Assembly: GCA_023715865.1 (NCBI GenBank)
Contig: JAMBOW010000002.1
Span: forward strand, 1 to 64,000
DNA length: 64,000 nt
Source of the DNA: Neobacillus mesonae
GTDB taxonomy: Bacteria; Bacillota; Bacilli; Paenibacillales; Paenibacillaceae
Direction of reading: 5' to 3'
The translations under genes and the position numbers were made by a program. Within the stretch, counting starts at the first letter, position 1. Each line of letters opens with the position of its first letter. Of the stretch, positions 16,469-25,306 are shown one piece after another. The notes beneath the pieces are model-generated. The model was not told where the DNA came from. It saw nothing but the letters and a program-made list of their open reading frames with translations, and ran no database searches.

Positions 16469-17251
16469 ATGATCGAGTTTATTGATGTACAAAAGACATA
16501 CCCGAACGGCACCACCGCATTAAAAAACATTAATCTGAAGATTGAGCAAGGCGAATTCGTAGCGGTTATAGGTCTATCGGGTGCTGGTAAGTCGACGCTA
16601 ATTCGATGCGTTAATCGAATGCATGATATATCTTCAGGACAATTACTCGTAGACCAAGTCGATGTGTCCAAATTAAATGGAAAGCAAATCCGCAATTTCC
16701 GTAAAAGAATAGGAATGATCTTTCAATCATTTAATCTCGTCAACCGGATTAGTGTAATTAAGAACGTTCTAGTCGCCTTCGTCCCTCATCTGCCCATGTG
16801 GCGCAAGCTGACCGGTGTATTTACCAAGGAGCAAAAGATCAAGGCGTTGGAGGCTTTAGATAAAGTAGGTATTCTGGATAAAGCTTACGTTCGTGTAGAC
16901 CAGCTTTCAGGCGGACAGCAGCAGAGGGTAGCCCTTGCACGTACACTCGCTCAAAATCCTGACATTATTCTGGCAGACGAGCCGATCGCTTCCCTGGACC
17001 CGGTTACCTCCAAAATCGTCATGGATGATTTTAAAAATATTAATCAAACGATGAATATCTCTGTAATCATGAATATCCACCATGTGGAGATTGCGCTGGA
17101 ATATGCGGAACGCATTATCGGGGTTCGTGAAGGTGAAATTGTATTTGATGGTCTACCGGCTGAAGTGACCAAGGATGTACTCGACGAAATTTACGGCAGC
17201 AAATTGAAGGAAGTTCTCCTCCAGGAGGAGGTGGCTGCAGGGCATGTATGA
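16469..17251 (+). CDS. phnC: Phosphonate ABC transporter ATP-binding protein
   Basis: A 260-residue ABC ATPase: Walker A GLSGAGKS at residues 35-42, Q-loop 'GMIFQSFNLV', signature LSGGQQQR, Walker B 'DIILADEP', switch His in 'IMNIHHVEIAL'. The insertion with 'RISVIKNVLVAFVPHLPMWRKLTGVF' is typical of PhnC. It powers import by the two PhnE permeases that follow. Its last 8 nt overlap the first phnE gene. Confidence 0.95.
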   Translation: MIEFIDVQKTYPNGTTALKNINLKIEQGEFVAVIGLSGAGKSTLIRCVNRMHDISSGQLLVDQVDVSKLNGKQIRNFRKRIGMIFQSFNLVNRISVIKNVLVAFVPHLPMWRKLTGVFTKEQKIKALEALDKVGILDKAYVRVDQLSGGQQQRVALARTLAQNPDIILADEPIASLDPVTSKIVMDDFKNINQTMNISVIMNIHHVEIALEYAERIIGVREGEIVFDGLPAEVTKDVLDEIYGSKLKEVLLQEEVAAGHV

Positions 17252-18059
17252 TAAATTGTTTCCTCCCAAGAAGATGGTACTGCCGAACGGTAAAGTCGTT
17301 ATGGAAAAAAGAACCCGGCTTCCCTTTATAATACTTATTCTTGTATTGCTAACAGCTTACTCCGTACAGCTGACTGACTTTAGTCTTCGTGTGCTGTTTA
17401 CACGAATTAATCAATTTTTCATTATTCTCGGGGATATGATCCCGCCTAACTGGAGTTACTTTCCTAGACTATGGGATGCTCTGCTGGCAACACTGCAAAT
17501 GTCACTGCTCGGTTCTATCATAGGGGCACTATTAGCTCTTCCTTTTGCCTTGCTGGCATCTTCCAATGTCATTCGTAACAAAGCAATTGTAGCTGTATTT
17601 AAGGTCAGTCTGAGCCTGCTTAGGACACTCCCGACGCTTGTAACTGCGCTGATCGCAACCTTCGTATTCGGACTTGGCCCTATGGCAGGGCTAGTGGCTA
17701 TCTTGCTGTTCACTCTTTCTTATGTTGGTAAATTGTTGTATGAACAGATTGAAAACGTCGATATGGGACCCTTTGAAGCGATGGAATCGATTGGAATGAC
17801 CCGTGTTCAAGCCTTTCGATACGCCATATTTCCTCAGGTGGTCTCACGATACTTGTCCACTTCTTTATTCTGTTTTGAGGGGAACATACGTTATGCCGCA
17901 ATTCTTGGATATGTAGGTGCTGGCGGAATCGGGCTGCTTATTAAAGAAAACCTCGGCTGGCGTGACTATTCCAATGTCGGAATGATTATCCTGACGCTTG
18001 TCATTACGGTCTACCTGATTGAAACCATAAGCGAGCATTTTAGAAAAAAGTTAACTTGA
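17244..18059 (+). CDS. phnE: Phosphonate ABC transporter permease, first PhnE
   Basis: A 271-residue permease with about six membrane helices. The EAA loop that contacts the ATPase is at 'GPFEAMESIGMTRVQAFRYAIFPQ', and the motif 'AAILGYVGAGGIGLLI' is typical of PhnE. It starts inside the phnC stop region (ATGTATGA overlap). Two different PhnE subunits follow one PhnC, implying a heterodimeric channel. Confidence 0.94.
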   Translation: MYDKLFPPKKMVLPNGKVVMEKRTRLPFIILILVLLTAYSVQLTDFSLRVLFTRINQFFIILGDMIPPNWSYFPRLWDALLATLQMSLLGSIIGALLALPFALLASSNVIRNKAIVAVFKVSLSLLRTLPTLVTALIATFVFGLGPMAGLVAILLFTLSYVGKLLYEQIENVDMGPFEAMESIGMTRVQAFRYAIFPQVVSRYLSTSLFCFEGNIRYAAILGYVGAGGIGLLIKENLGWRDYSNVGMIILTLVITVYLIETISEHFRKKLT

Positions 18060-18072
18060 GGAGATTCATGCT

Positions 18073-18879
18073 ATGAATACAATTGAGAAGCAGCTGCTTG
18101 CTTCACCTCGGAATCATCGGTATATTTTGACCATAACTATTATCGTCCTGATTCTTTTTATCTGGTCTTTAAATACGGTAAGCTTTGAAGATGTCAATCA
18201 GAACGGAATTAATATCGCACTAACGATTTTAAAAGGAATCGTAACTCCCGATCTAGAACTGCTGTTCAGCTTTTCCAAGCAAGGGATCTTATATTTGCTC
18301 CTTCAAACTACAGCTATTGCTTTTTTAGGGACAGTGGTAGGTGCGGTGCTGTCAGTTCCTCTCGCTTTTTTAGCAGCTTCTAATATTGTACCTAAGCCTA
18401 TAGCTTGGTTGACAAGACTGCTGCTTATCCTAATTCGAACCATTCCTGCACTTGTCTATGGCTTGATGTTCATCAGGGTATCGGGACCTGGACCGTTCGC
18501 AGGAGTGCTAACGATTGGACTGACCTCAATCGGCATGTTGTCCAAGCTTTATGTCGACACGATTGAAGAGCTGGACAAAAAGGTACTGGAGTCGATGACG
18601 TCACTGGGCTGCACAACCTTTGAAAAAATTCGTTACGGTATTCTCCCTCAGCTGTTTTCCATGTTCTTATCTGTTACGATTTATCGCTTCGACATGAACA
18701 TGCGTGAGGCTTCAATCCTTGGTCTGGTTGCCGCAGGCGGGATCGGTGCGCCGCTCATCTTTGCGATGAATAGTTATAGATGGAACCAGGTCGGCTCCAT
18801 CCTAATCGGATTAGTTATTCTTATCCTCATTATTGAATTGGCATCCAACAGACTTCGCTCGAAGCTGGTAAATGGTTAA
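18073..18879 (+). CDS. phnE: Phosphonate ABC transporter permease, second PhnE
   Basis: A 268-residue membrane protein homologous to the preceding permease: EAA loop 'KVLESMTSLGCTTFEKIRYGILPQ', then 'MREASILGLVAAGGIGAPLIF'. Its GAGGAGA site lies in the 14-bp gap after the first phnE. It is the last gene of phnD-phnC-phnE-phnE. No C-P lyase or other phosphonate catabolic gene is in the window, so the substrate could also be phosphite or another phosphorus compound. Confidence 0.93.
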   Translation: MNTIEKQLLASPRNHRYILTITIIVLILFIWSLNTVSFEDVNQNGINIALTILKGIVTPDLELLFSFSKQGILYLLLQTTAIAFLGTVVGAVLSVPLAFLAASNIVPKPIAWLTRLLLILIRTIPALVYGLMFIRVSGPGPFAGVLTIGLTSIGMLSKLYVDTIEELDKKVLESMTSLGCTTFEKIRYGILPQLFSMFLSVTIYRFDMNMREASILGLVAAGGIGAPLIFAMNSYRWNQVGSILIGLVILILIIELASNRLRSKLVNG

Positions 18880-18915
18880 AGCATTGTGCCATTCATTTCA
18901 ACTTATAATCAACAA

Positions 18916-18959
18916 AAAAATCCTCCAACACCACTTGAACGTGGATTTGGAGGATTTTT
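18916..18959. terminator. Bidirectional terminator
   Basis: AAAAATCCTCCAA / TTGGAGGATTTTT with an inner CCAC-TTGAAC-GTGG stem, between the convergent phn operon and the 5'-nucleotidase gene. Confidence 0.93.
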
Positions 18960-18992
18960 CTTTCCTACTTCATTTACAAGAAATTCGACTCC

Positions 18993-20579
18993 TTAAAAGA
19001 CAACCTTCCAGTTATGATCACAGGAGGCTTCGATGACTTCTCGCTTCATTATATAATCGGCCAAAATCTCCGTCATATCTGTTGGAATTTCACGGATAAT
19101 CGGCTTGTCCACCAACATAAAAAAGTTCCCCCCTCCTCCTGAGCGATAGCTGTTCATAACAACCTCGTATTCGGCTTCAGGATCCAGAGGAGCACCATCC
19201 CGTTCTAGCTTGGTGACCCGGCTCCCTTGGGGTCTGGAGATATCCAGTTCGTATTCAATGCCTTCCCACATATCATAATTAAAATGCTGCGGCTTTGGCT
19301 GAGTATAGCTCTCGGATACTTGTAATTCTCCTGTGGTCTCATTAAGGGCAAAGTAGAGTGAGTTCTGCTCGAGCGCCTCCCGGATTTCCCGACCTTTCAG
19401 AAGGACCACTTTTAATGTGTTTGGATAAATATAGTTGGATACAACATCCCGCATCGTAATTTGTTCAGTGAAACCTCTGGCTTCATTGGTGAAAATTGCT
19501 GCACAGGATATGGAAGCCCCTGTTACCTCCATCTGCACCCGATTGATAAATTCTGTGAATGCATGATCCTCTTGCCTTGCAGCAAATGGGTCAGAGATGG
19601 ACAGATCCCCGGCAGCTCTGCCAATCGGTTGATCCAGCCATGCCTGGGTATTTCGTTCACCCTCAGCAAAAAGCGCCAGCACCTCCGGGTCCGCCTCTGC
19701 TTCGTCCGCATGCAGAAGCAATGAGCTCTTCTCGGCTAACACCCATCTGCCCTCCTCATTTCGATCAAAAGTGAGTTGAACTTTGGCCATTGCTTGTCCT
19801 GCAGACCCTGGCTGAGCAAAGGCGACACCGTTCAATGCTCCGGCAAGGAGACGATGCTGATGTCCTGTCAGCAGCACATCCATTCCTTCCAGCTGCATGC
19901 ACATCTCATAACCCTGATTCTCTCCTGTCAGAGGTTCCGTAGCTTCTCCGGTTAACGGATCGCGCTCAAAGCCGCCGTGATAGCATACAACGACAGCATC
20001 CGGGAGCTCAGTAGTACGTATATGCTTGATCCATTTCTCGGCAGACGCAAGTGCATCTTCAAATTCGAGACCATGAATGTTGGCTGGCTCTTCCCAGTTC
20101 GGGATGTAATGCGTCGTAACGCCAAGCACTGCAATCCTGATTCCTTCCTGCATCTCAAATATTTGATAGGGCTGTCCAAATGCCGGTTGACGATCGGACT
20201 GATTGATAATATTGGCTGACAGGTAAGGACACTCAGCGTTATCCATGGTGCTATGCAGCAGCTCCAGTCCGTAGTTGAATTCATGATTGCCAATGATCGC
20301 CGCATCGTATTTAAGCATGTTCAACAGTTTTGCAGCGGGATGAACGCCGCTTCTATCGTATTTTGCATAATGATACATGAAGGGGGTTCCTTGCAAGAGA
20401 TCTCCATTGTCCAAAAGTAAAAGCGATGGATCTTTCATGCGCTCCTTGCGGATGATATCAGACAGCTTGGCAAATCCAAGATGCTTTTCACCAGCTCCTC
20501 TATAATTCGTAGGATAGATATGACCGTGCACATCGCTCGTTTCTAATAGTGTAATAACGACTGAATTGTTCGAATTCAT
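18993..20579 (-). CDS. Metallophosphoesterase, 5'-nucleotidase/UDP-sugar hydrolase family
   Basis: A 528-residue two-domain enzyme. The N-terminal metallophosphoesterase has the ligands TSDVHGHIYP, DNGDLLQG, GNHEFNYG, 'VVCYHGG' and GHQHR; the C-terminal 5'-nucleotidase domain has 'FTNEARGFTEQITMRDV' and 'NSYRSGGGGNF'. No signal peptide is evident, so it is probably cytoplasmic like B. subtilis YunD. It would release phosphate from nucleotides or cyclic nucleotides. The ATG at 20579 has GGAGG 10 nt upstream; the frame is open a further 30 codons. Convergent with the phn operon. Confidence 0.92.
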   Translation of the reverse strand: MNSNNSVVITLLETSDVHGHIYPTNYRGAGEKHLGFAKLSDIIRKERMKDPSLLLLDNGDLLQGTPFMYHYAKYDRSGVHPAAKLLNMLKYDAAIIGNHEFNYGLELLHSTMDNAECPYLSANIINQSDRQPAFGQPYQIFEMQEGIRIAVLGVTTHYIPNWEEPANIHGLEFEDALASAEKWIKHIRTTELPDAVVVCYHGGFERDPLTGEATEPLTGENQGYEMCMQLEGMDVLLTGHQHRLLAGALNGVAFAQPGSAGQAMAKVQLTFDRNEEGRWVLAEKSSLLLHADEAEADPEVLALFAEGERNTQAWLDQPIGRAAGDLSISDPFAARQEDHAFTEFINRVQMEVTGASISCAAIFTNEARGFTEQITMRDVVSNYIYPNTLKVVLLKGREIREALEQNSLYFALNETTGELQVSESYTQPKPQHFNYDMWEGIEYELDISRPQGSRVTKLERDGAPLDPEAEYEVVMNSYRSGGGGNFFMLVDKPIIREIPTDMTEILADYIMKREVIEASCDHNWKVVF

Positions 20580-20742
20580 TTGAGTATATCCTCCAAGTTT
20601 TAACAAGGCAACATCGTAAATCATGTATATATGCACTTGCTCCTTATTTTTGAATTGCTTGTCTATCATAATAAAAGAGCTATATTTAGCTTATACAGGA
20701 TAGAAGTTAACTTCGTGTAAAATTGACTGTGTTCATACAATT

Positions 20743-20945
20743 TCAAATGGTTTTAGCGAGCCAAAAGATTCCATGTGTTGGTTTAAAACCAAGTCTTTGA
20801 TTTATTTGAAGCATAGGCTTGTTGTTCGAATCATTAAAGGTATGTATAAAATGCGCTTTCTGTTTTTGTGCATACAGGGTTGCCTTCAATTTAACCGCAA
20901 TGCCGATGCCATGATTCCGACATTGGATTCTACTATTAGTTCGGT
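20743..20945 (-). pseudogene. Remnant of a GNAT acetyltransferase gene
   Basis: The minus strand keeps about 65 codons of a GNAT C-terminal half with no start: 'RNHGIGIAVKLKA' (motif A with Arg and Gly residues) followed by 'HTFNDSNNKPMLQINQRLGF', then a stop at 20743. The typical domain start and about 80 upstream residues are missing, and a stop codon interrupts the frame just upstream. A decayed acetyltransferase gene is the simplest reading. Confidence 0.7.
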
Positions 20946-20963
20946 ATTCCTACCATGTTTAAT

Positions 20964-21002
20964 AAAGAAGGCAGCCGATCATCCTGTTCGGCCGCCTTCT
21001 TA
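20964..21002. terminator. Hairpin terminator
   Basis: AAGAAGGC-a-GCCGA...TCGGC-c-GCCTTCTT with flanking T/A tracts, 40 bp past the stop of the 62-residue membrane protein gene. Confidence 0.85.
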
Positions 21003-21042
21003 TCTTTATTGAAAATTTCTTGTTACTCAAAACTTTCTAATA

Positions 21043-21231
21043 TTAATGAGTCCTAAAGTAAGTAATTCCATAAATGACACCAACAATAATTACTGCCAGT
21101 ATAACAACGGTAACAATACTCCCTTTTGTAGAAGACTTATTAACCGCTTCATTGTACAAATCTTTAGTTCTTTTCTTTGCTATTTCTTCATCGGTGCCAT
21201 TTAAATTGTTATGCTGGAACGACATCATCAT
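21043..21231 (-). CDS. Small single-helix membrane protein
   Basis: A 62-residue protein with a polar, charged first half (NLNGTDEEIAKKRTKDLYNEAV) and one membrane helix (about residues 38-58, VTVVILAVIIVGVIYGI). Three consecutive ATG codons follow an AAAGGAGCT site, so the start may be one or two codons later. It begins 17 bp after the beta-helix lipoprotein gene and probably shares its transcript. I do not recognise the family. Confidence 0.7.
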   Translation of the reverse strand: MMMSFQHNNLNGTDEEIAKKRTKDLYNEAVNKSSTKGSIVTVVILAVIIVGVIYGITYFRTH

Positions 21232-21248
21232 CAGCTCCTTTATACCAT

Positions 21249-22793
21249 TTACTGAAGAGTCATCCGGTCTTCGCTCCAGCCTGCTCCCTCAGCAGGAGAA
21301 CCGGACTTTAGGCGAAAATCTTCCTGATCAGCGTCCACAAACATAGGGTCAAAGAAGGATGAGCTTGAATCATTACTAGACTCGGTCTGATAAGAGGCGA
21401 AGCCGGTATATTGATTATTTTTCCACACCCACTCGGCGTTTTCCTTCCCTGCTTCAGCATAATACACGTTATGGTCCATTACATTATCTTTATTGCTCAT
21501 ATATTCATTATAGATCAGTACCCCTGATTCGCTGGCTACGATGATGTTGTTTGTAATGGTATTTCCAGTCAATGAAGCCTGAAGGTACAGCTGGCCGTTG
21601 GCGTTTCCAAGCAGATCATTTTCGTAAAGCGTGTTGAATACAACCGAACTGGCTGTGGTACCGCCTCTGTCCTCGTCATATCCGCCCATAGCAATGCCAG
21701 TAAGACGATTATGGTAGATCAGATTGTTTCGCACCGTAATTTCGCTAGTCTCATGCCCGGCATGCTCGGAAGCCAGTTCGATACCGATATCGTTGTCATA
21801 CACGCGATTCTGCTCGATTATACTATTCCTGCCGCCGTCAATATAAATTCCGCCAGCTAAGTTGCTGTCATTAGGCAGCACAGTACCATATGAGGGATTG
21901 TTATTCGATGAAATGCGGTATACCGTATTCCCTCTAACGATTCCATTGCGGGCCTGATCAACTGCTTCACTGCCAGCAATGCCTTCAAAACCGATGAGAT
22001 CGATTCCAATATTATCACTGTCATGAATAGTATTGTTTGTTATAGCGAAGGTATCGACATTACCGTTAACAGCCAGCGATTCGCTTGAACCCAGCACTAG
22101 ATCATACAGCTCATTCCCGTCAATCGTCAGATTCTGAATGGATTCCTCAGCACGATCACTGGTACCGTAAACTGCAATACCATGCGCATCCCTTCCCGAA
22201 AGTTCCTCTCCTTCAGGCTTAGAGGTATTAGCAATATTATGAATTCGATTCTGCTGCAGACTTATGCTCTTTCCCGTTCCATGAATGTAAATACCTGCCG
22301 GCACCTCACCATTCTTAGCGGTTGTGTAATTTCGAATCTCAAACTGCCTGATCGACACATAGCTCGTATTATCAATTTCCACCAGTCCTTCCAGCCCGTC
22401 TACCGGCAGACCTTCACCGTCTATAACAGCTGTCTCCTGAGGATAACTTGTAAATACGATTGGCCCTTCCGCCTCTGATCCCCCTCTAGTAATCTTCAGC
22501 TTCTCATTATATACCCCCTCGCGAACATAAACCGTGCTGCCTGGCGGGATTTGATCAGCTGCATGCTGGAGCGTCCTCCACGGTGAATCTATTGTTCCTT
22601 GGTTCTGATCGTTACCATTTGTGGATATGTAGTAGTCCGCCCCTTGATCCGGTTTTATATTTACAGTTGCCTGTTGTTTCTCTTCCGAATCTGGCAGTGT
22701 ATCCTCCTTAGGCAAAGCTGTATTGGTTGGAACACAGCCGATTATCCCAATTAAGCCTAACCAGATAACCATTTGTAGAAATACTTTCTTCAT
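21249..22793 (-). CDS. Lipoprotein with right-handed parallel beta-helix
   Basis: A 514-residue exported protein: lipoprotein signal with Cys20 (IIGC), a linker to about residue 50, then a DUF1565-like opening (DYYISTNGNDQNQGTIDSPW, 'VYVREGVYNEKL') and many Asn-rich PbH1 turns such as 'NNTIHDSDNIGIDLIG' and 'NRVYDNDIGIELA'. This fold is typical of polysaccharide lyases (e.g. PL9) and related carbohydrate-active proteins. I cannot identify a catalytic residue with confidence, so polysaccharide lyase activity is only a suggestion. Confidence 0.85.
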   Translation of the reverse strand: MKKVFLQMVIWLGLIGIIGCVPTNTALPKEDTLPDSEEKQQATVNIKPDQGADYYISTNGNDQNQGTIDSPWRTLQHAADQIPPGSTVYVREGVYNEKLKITRGGSEAEGPIVFTSYPQETAVIDGEGLPVDGLEGLVEIDNTSYVSIRQFEIRNYTTAKNGEVPAGIYIHGTGKSISLQQNRIHNIANTSKPEGEELSGRDAHGIAVYGTSDRAEESIQNLTIDGNELYDLVLGSSESLAVNGNVDTFAITNNTIHDSDNIGIDLIGFEGIAGSEAVDQARNGIVRGNTVYRISSNNNPSYGTVLPNDSNLAGGIYIDGGRNSIIEQNRVYDNDIGIELASEHAGHETSEITVRNNLIYHNRLTGIAMGGYDEDRGGTTASSVVFNTLYENDLLGNANGQLYLQASLTGNTITNNIIVASESGVLIYNEYMSNKDNVMDHNVYYAEAGKENAEWVWKNNQYTGFASYQTESSNDSSSSFFDPMFVDADQEDFRLKSGSPAEGAGWSEDRMTLQ

Positions 22794-23052
22794 TACTCTC
22801 TCCCTTTATGCGTCTCTCGGTTATTTTACATCAGTAAAAAAGAGACTCTATTAGCAGACATTCAGACATTCATTTATCATACACGATTTGATCTGCCTGC
22901 TAAAGGGAAACCTGTTCTCCTCGTCAGCAATTGACCTATGTACTATGTGAAACTGCAGTGCTGCTTCTCCGGCAAGAGTTTTATATACCCTACTTATAAA
23001 TGAAGGTTTAAAATCGTTAGCCTATCTCTGTTTTGCACTTCTATATCCTATC
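22794..23052. other. Intergenic region, nothing recognised
   Basis: Between the HNH gene end and the beta-helix gene start. AT-rich with promoter-like hexamers, but no convincing promoter, terminator or small gene. Confidence 0.4.
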
Positions 23053-23370
23053 CTACCCTCTGCCTTTGCTGCGAACGTTCTTCGATTTTTTGGATCTCGG
23101 AATGGACGTTGACGCCTGCTTGCGAATCCATTTTAAATAAGAGACGATTCTATCATCAGCCTGCAGCGCCTCAATGGAAGTCAAGCCATGTATGACCAGC
23201 TCTCTGTTCGTATACAAATGATGAATTTGCTTATGGCATGGAATACAGAGATTGGCCGTCGGCAAGTGGCTTCCGCCTTCTTCACGCGGTGTCAAATGAT
23301 GTACTGTGGTCACGGGAACCCATCGTCCGCAGAGTTCACACTCTGTGCCCTCTTTAGTTAAATTCTTCAA
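23053..23370 (-). CDS. Small HNH endonuclease-like protein
   Basis: A 105-residue protein with a compact HNH nuclease fold: a Cys pair CELC near residue 10, 'TTVHHLTPREEGGSH', then 'ANLCIPCHKQIHHLY' with the second Cys pair and the last metal His. The C-terminal tail is Lys/Arg/Ser-rich and probably binds nucleic acid. The start is TTG at 23370 with AGGAGGA about 10 nt upstream. It stands alone, with no methylase or phage genes nearby, so its role is unknown. Confidence 0.85.
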   Translation of the reverse strand: MKNLTKEGTECELCGRWVPVTTVHHLTPREEGGSHLPTANLCIPCHKQIHHLYTNRELVIHGLTSIEALQADDRIVSYLKWIRKQASTSIPRSKKSKNVRSKGRG

Positions 23371-23521
23371 TGAAGTTATGTCCTCCTATTAATGAATTCC
23401 GTTAGTCTAAATTACCCGTTTTGGGGCTAGTTTTACCCTCCATCATGTACTTCATGTGCCTGAAAATAAGAAAATAAAAGTCCGAACTTAAACGATCAGC
23501 TTAAATCAAATCTATTGCATG

Positions 23522-23579
23522 AAAAAGAGACCACCAGGATTCGTACGTAATCCATACGCTCCTCATGGTCTCCTTTTTT
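23522..23579. terminator. Terminator of the alkaline phosphatase gene
   Basis: AAAGAGACCA ... TGGTCTC-CTTTTTT arms with a long imperfect inner stem (GGATTCGTACG / ATACGCTCC region). It lies 33 bp past the phosphatase stop on the minus strand; T-tracts on both sides allow bidirectional action. Confidence 0.85.
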
Positions 23580-23611
23580 ATCATTCAATATTTCATAAAA
23601 GATACTATTGC

Positions 23612-24925
23612 TTATTCTCCAGGTACAAACTTAATTTTCATAGCTTGTGCCATTAACACTGGGAAATCTGTATTTTGGATAAGGCCTCTAAAGAGATCCG
23701 CACCAGGACCAAACGCGTAAACAGGAACATCTACCCCAGTGTGATTATAGGTTGTCCACCCGATATTCGCCCGATACGAAATGATATCGTTAATAGCTAT
23801 ATCCGGTTTTTCAGCCGATTTAATGGTTTGAACCTCTTCATCGGTAAGCTCAAGTGTTGTATATTGCTTCACTACTTGTTTGATGTTACTGCGGGTTGCA
23901 TTCAGCTTCGATACCATAAAGTCGCCGGTAGCTGTTACATCGCGAAGGATATCAAAGTCTACAGCTCCTTCACCATATCCGCCAACACCCATCCCGCCTG
24001 TGTCATGATCTCCTGCTACAACAACCAAGGTGTTCTTATCCTTCTTAGCAAATTCCAATACAGCTTCCACTGCCTGCTCGAAAGCTTCCGAATCCTTCAT
24101 TGCCCATGCTGCATCATGATCGTGCCCTGCCCAGTCAATCTGGCTGCCTTCAACCATAAGGAAGAAGCCGTCCTTATCCTTATTAAGAACCTCTAATGCA
24201 GTTTCTGTCATCTCTTTCAAGCTCGGCTGATTGGTCGCTTCACGGTCCAATTCCGGTGCCATTGCATCCTCCGCAAACAATCCGATGACTTTCTTAGACT
24301 TGTCAGCTTTAGCTAAATCATTTTTACTATTAATGTAATGGTAACCCTTTGCTTTCGCGTTATTTAGAACCGAGTCAGAGAAATACTTTTTGCCGCCGCC
24401 TAGGATCACGTCAACATCATTCTCAATGAGCTGAGGAGCAATACTTGCCTCATCGGCACGTGTAGCCACGTTTGAAGCAAATACAGCCGGTGTCGCATGA
24501 GTAATTGTGGAAGTGGCAACTAATCCGGACGCTTTGCCTTCTTCTTCTGCGGTTTGAAGAATCGTTTTGAGCTCTTTACCCTCAGGAGAAGTACTGATCA
24601 TTCCATTATTGGTTTTGACTCCTGTAGCAAAGGCTGTGCCGGCAGCGGCAGAATCTGTGATTATAGAGTTTGCAGAATATGTACGCTGCATGCCAACCAG
24701 CATCGAATCTAGTACGGATTCTTCGCCCTTATACCAACGATAGTTGGTTGCGTAAGAAGCTGAATAACCATCAGGAATCATAAAAATGACATTCTTCGCT
24801 TTCCCATTTGAGCTTGAGTTGGATTTTGCATAGGATAGAGGCGTGCTGCTCCCTGCGGCAAAAGTTCCAAGCCCGATAACAGCTGCTGCTGCAACCAAAA
24901 CTGCATTTTTTCTAAATTTGTTCAT
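23612..24925 (-). CDS. phoA: Secreted alkaline phosphatase
   Basis: A 437-residue PhoA-family enzyme hydrolysing phosphate monoesters outside the cell. It has a Sec signal peptide with cleavage near residue 30. Metal and catalytic motifs are present: 'VIFMIPDGYS', the nucleophile Ser in TDSAAAGTAFATG, 'THATPAVFASN', 'EGSQIDWAGHDHD' and 'AGDHDTGG', with the final 'THTG'-like His in 'TTYNHTGVDV'. Pho-box-like repeats precede it (24994-25021). With the phn transporter and 5'-nucleotidase it forms a phosphorus-scavenging neighbourhood. Confidence 0.96.
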   Translation of the reverse strand: MNKFRKNAVLVAAAAVIGLGTFAAGSSTPLSYAKSNSSSNGKAKNVIFMIPDGYSASYATNYRWYKGEESVLDSMLVGMQRTYSANSIITDSAAAGTAFATGVKTNNGMISTSPEGKELKTILQTAEEEGKASGLVATSTITHATPAVFASNVATRADEASIAPQLIENDVDVILGGGKKYFSDSVLNNAKAKGYHYINSKNDLAKADKSKKVIGLFAEDAMAPELDREATNQPSLKEMTETALEVLNKDKDGFFLMVEGSQIDWAGHDHDAAWAMKDSEAFEQAVEAVLEFAKKDKNTLVVVAGDHDTGGMGVGGYGEGAVDFDILRDVTATGDFMVSKLNATRSNIKQVVKQYTTLELTDEEVQTIKSAEKPDIAINDIISYRANIGWTTYNHTGVDVPVYAFGPGADLFRGLIQNTDFPVLMAQAMKIKFVPGE

Positions 24926-24993
24926 TATTACCCTCCCATATATGTAAATTCGAATTAAATATAATCCTTAAACATCAACTCCATATTCTCAAA

Positions 24994-25021
24994 ATGTAAA
25001 AACAAGGTAATTTTATGTATT
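24994..25021 (-). promoter_or_regulatory. Candidate Pho box
   Basis: On the minus strand, hexamers AATACA, TTACCT and TTACAT follow each other with 5-bp gaps (11-bp period), resembling the PhoP-binding direct repeats TT(A/C/T)A(C/T)A of Bacillus. They end about 70 bp upstream of the phosphatase start. Matches are imperfect. Confidence 0.45.
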
Positions 25022-25233
25022 ATTTCATCCACTTGGCGTGATCCATTCGTTTATTCCAAGAACTCTAAGTTGATCTTAATGAGAGAACTCTTCACATGGT
25101 CATTGGTATGTCCTTAAAACTTATTTACTATAGCTTTTTATTTTCACCAGCTGACATTTCTTATCTTCACCCTTATGCTTATTGAGTAAGGCTAAGAATT
25201 CGTTTGGGCTATCTGGTAATCCTTTGGTTAAAC

Positions 25234-25262
25234 AAAAAAGAAGCCGCCTTATGGCGACTCCT
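25234..25262 (-). terminator. Terminator of the MFS transporter gene
   Basis: GAGTCGCC-ATAA-GGCGGCTTC then TTTTTTG on the minus strand, 45 bp beyond the transporter stop. The remaining 25022-25233 region shows no gene. Confidence 0.8.
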
Positions 25263-25306
25263 TAAGCCTGGTATATATTTGAAATAAAATGAATTAAAAA
25301 TTCGAA

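Noticed and set aside
18073-18879. Duplicate or frameshifted copy of phnE
   Set aside because: The two permeases differ along their length and both are complete; tandem PhnE subunits are normal in this transporter type.
23675-24196. Plus-strand open frame of 173 codons inside the alkaline phosphatase gene
   Set aside because: Antisense shadow of phosphatase coding sequence; no start signal.
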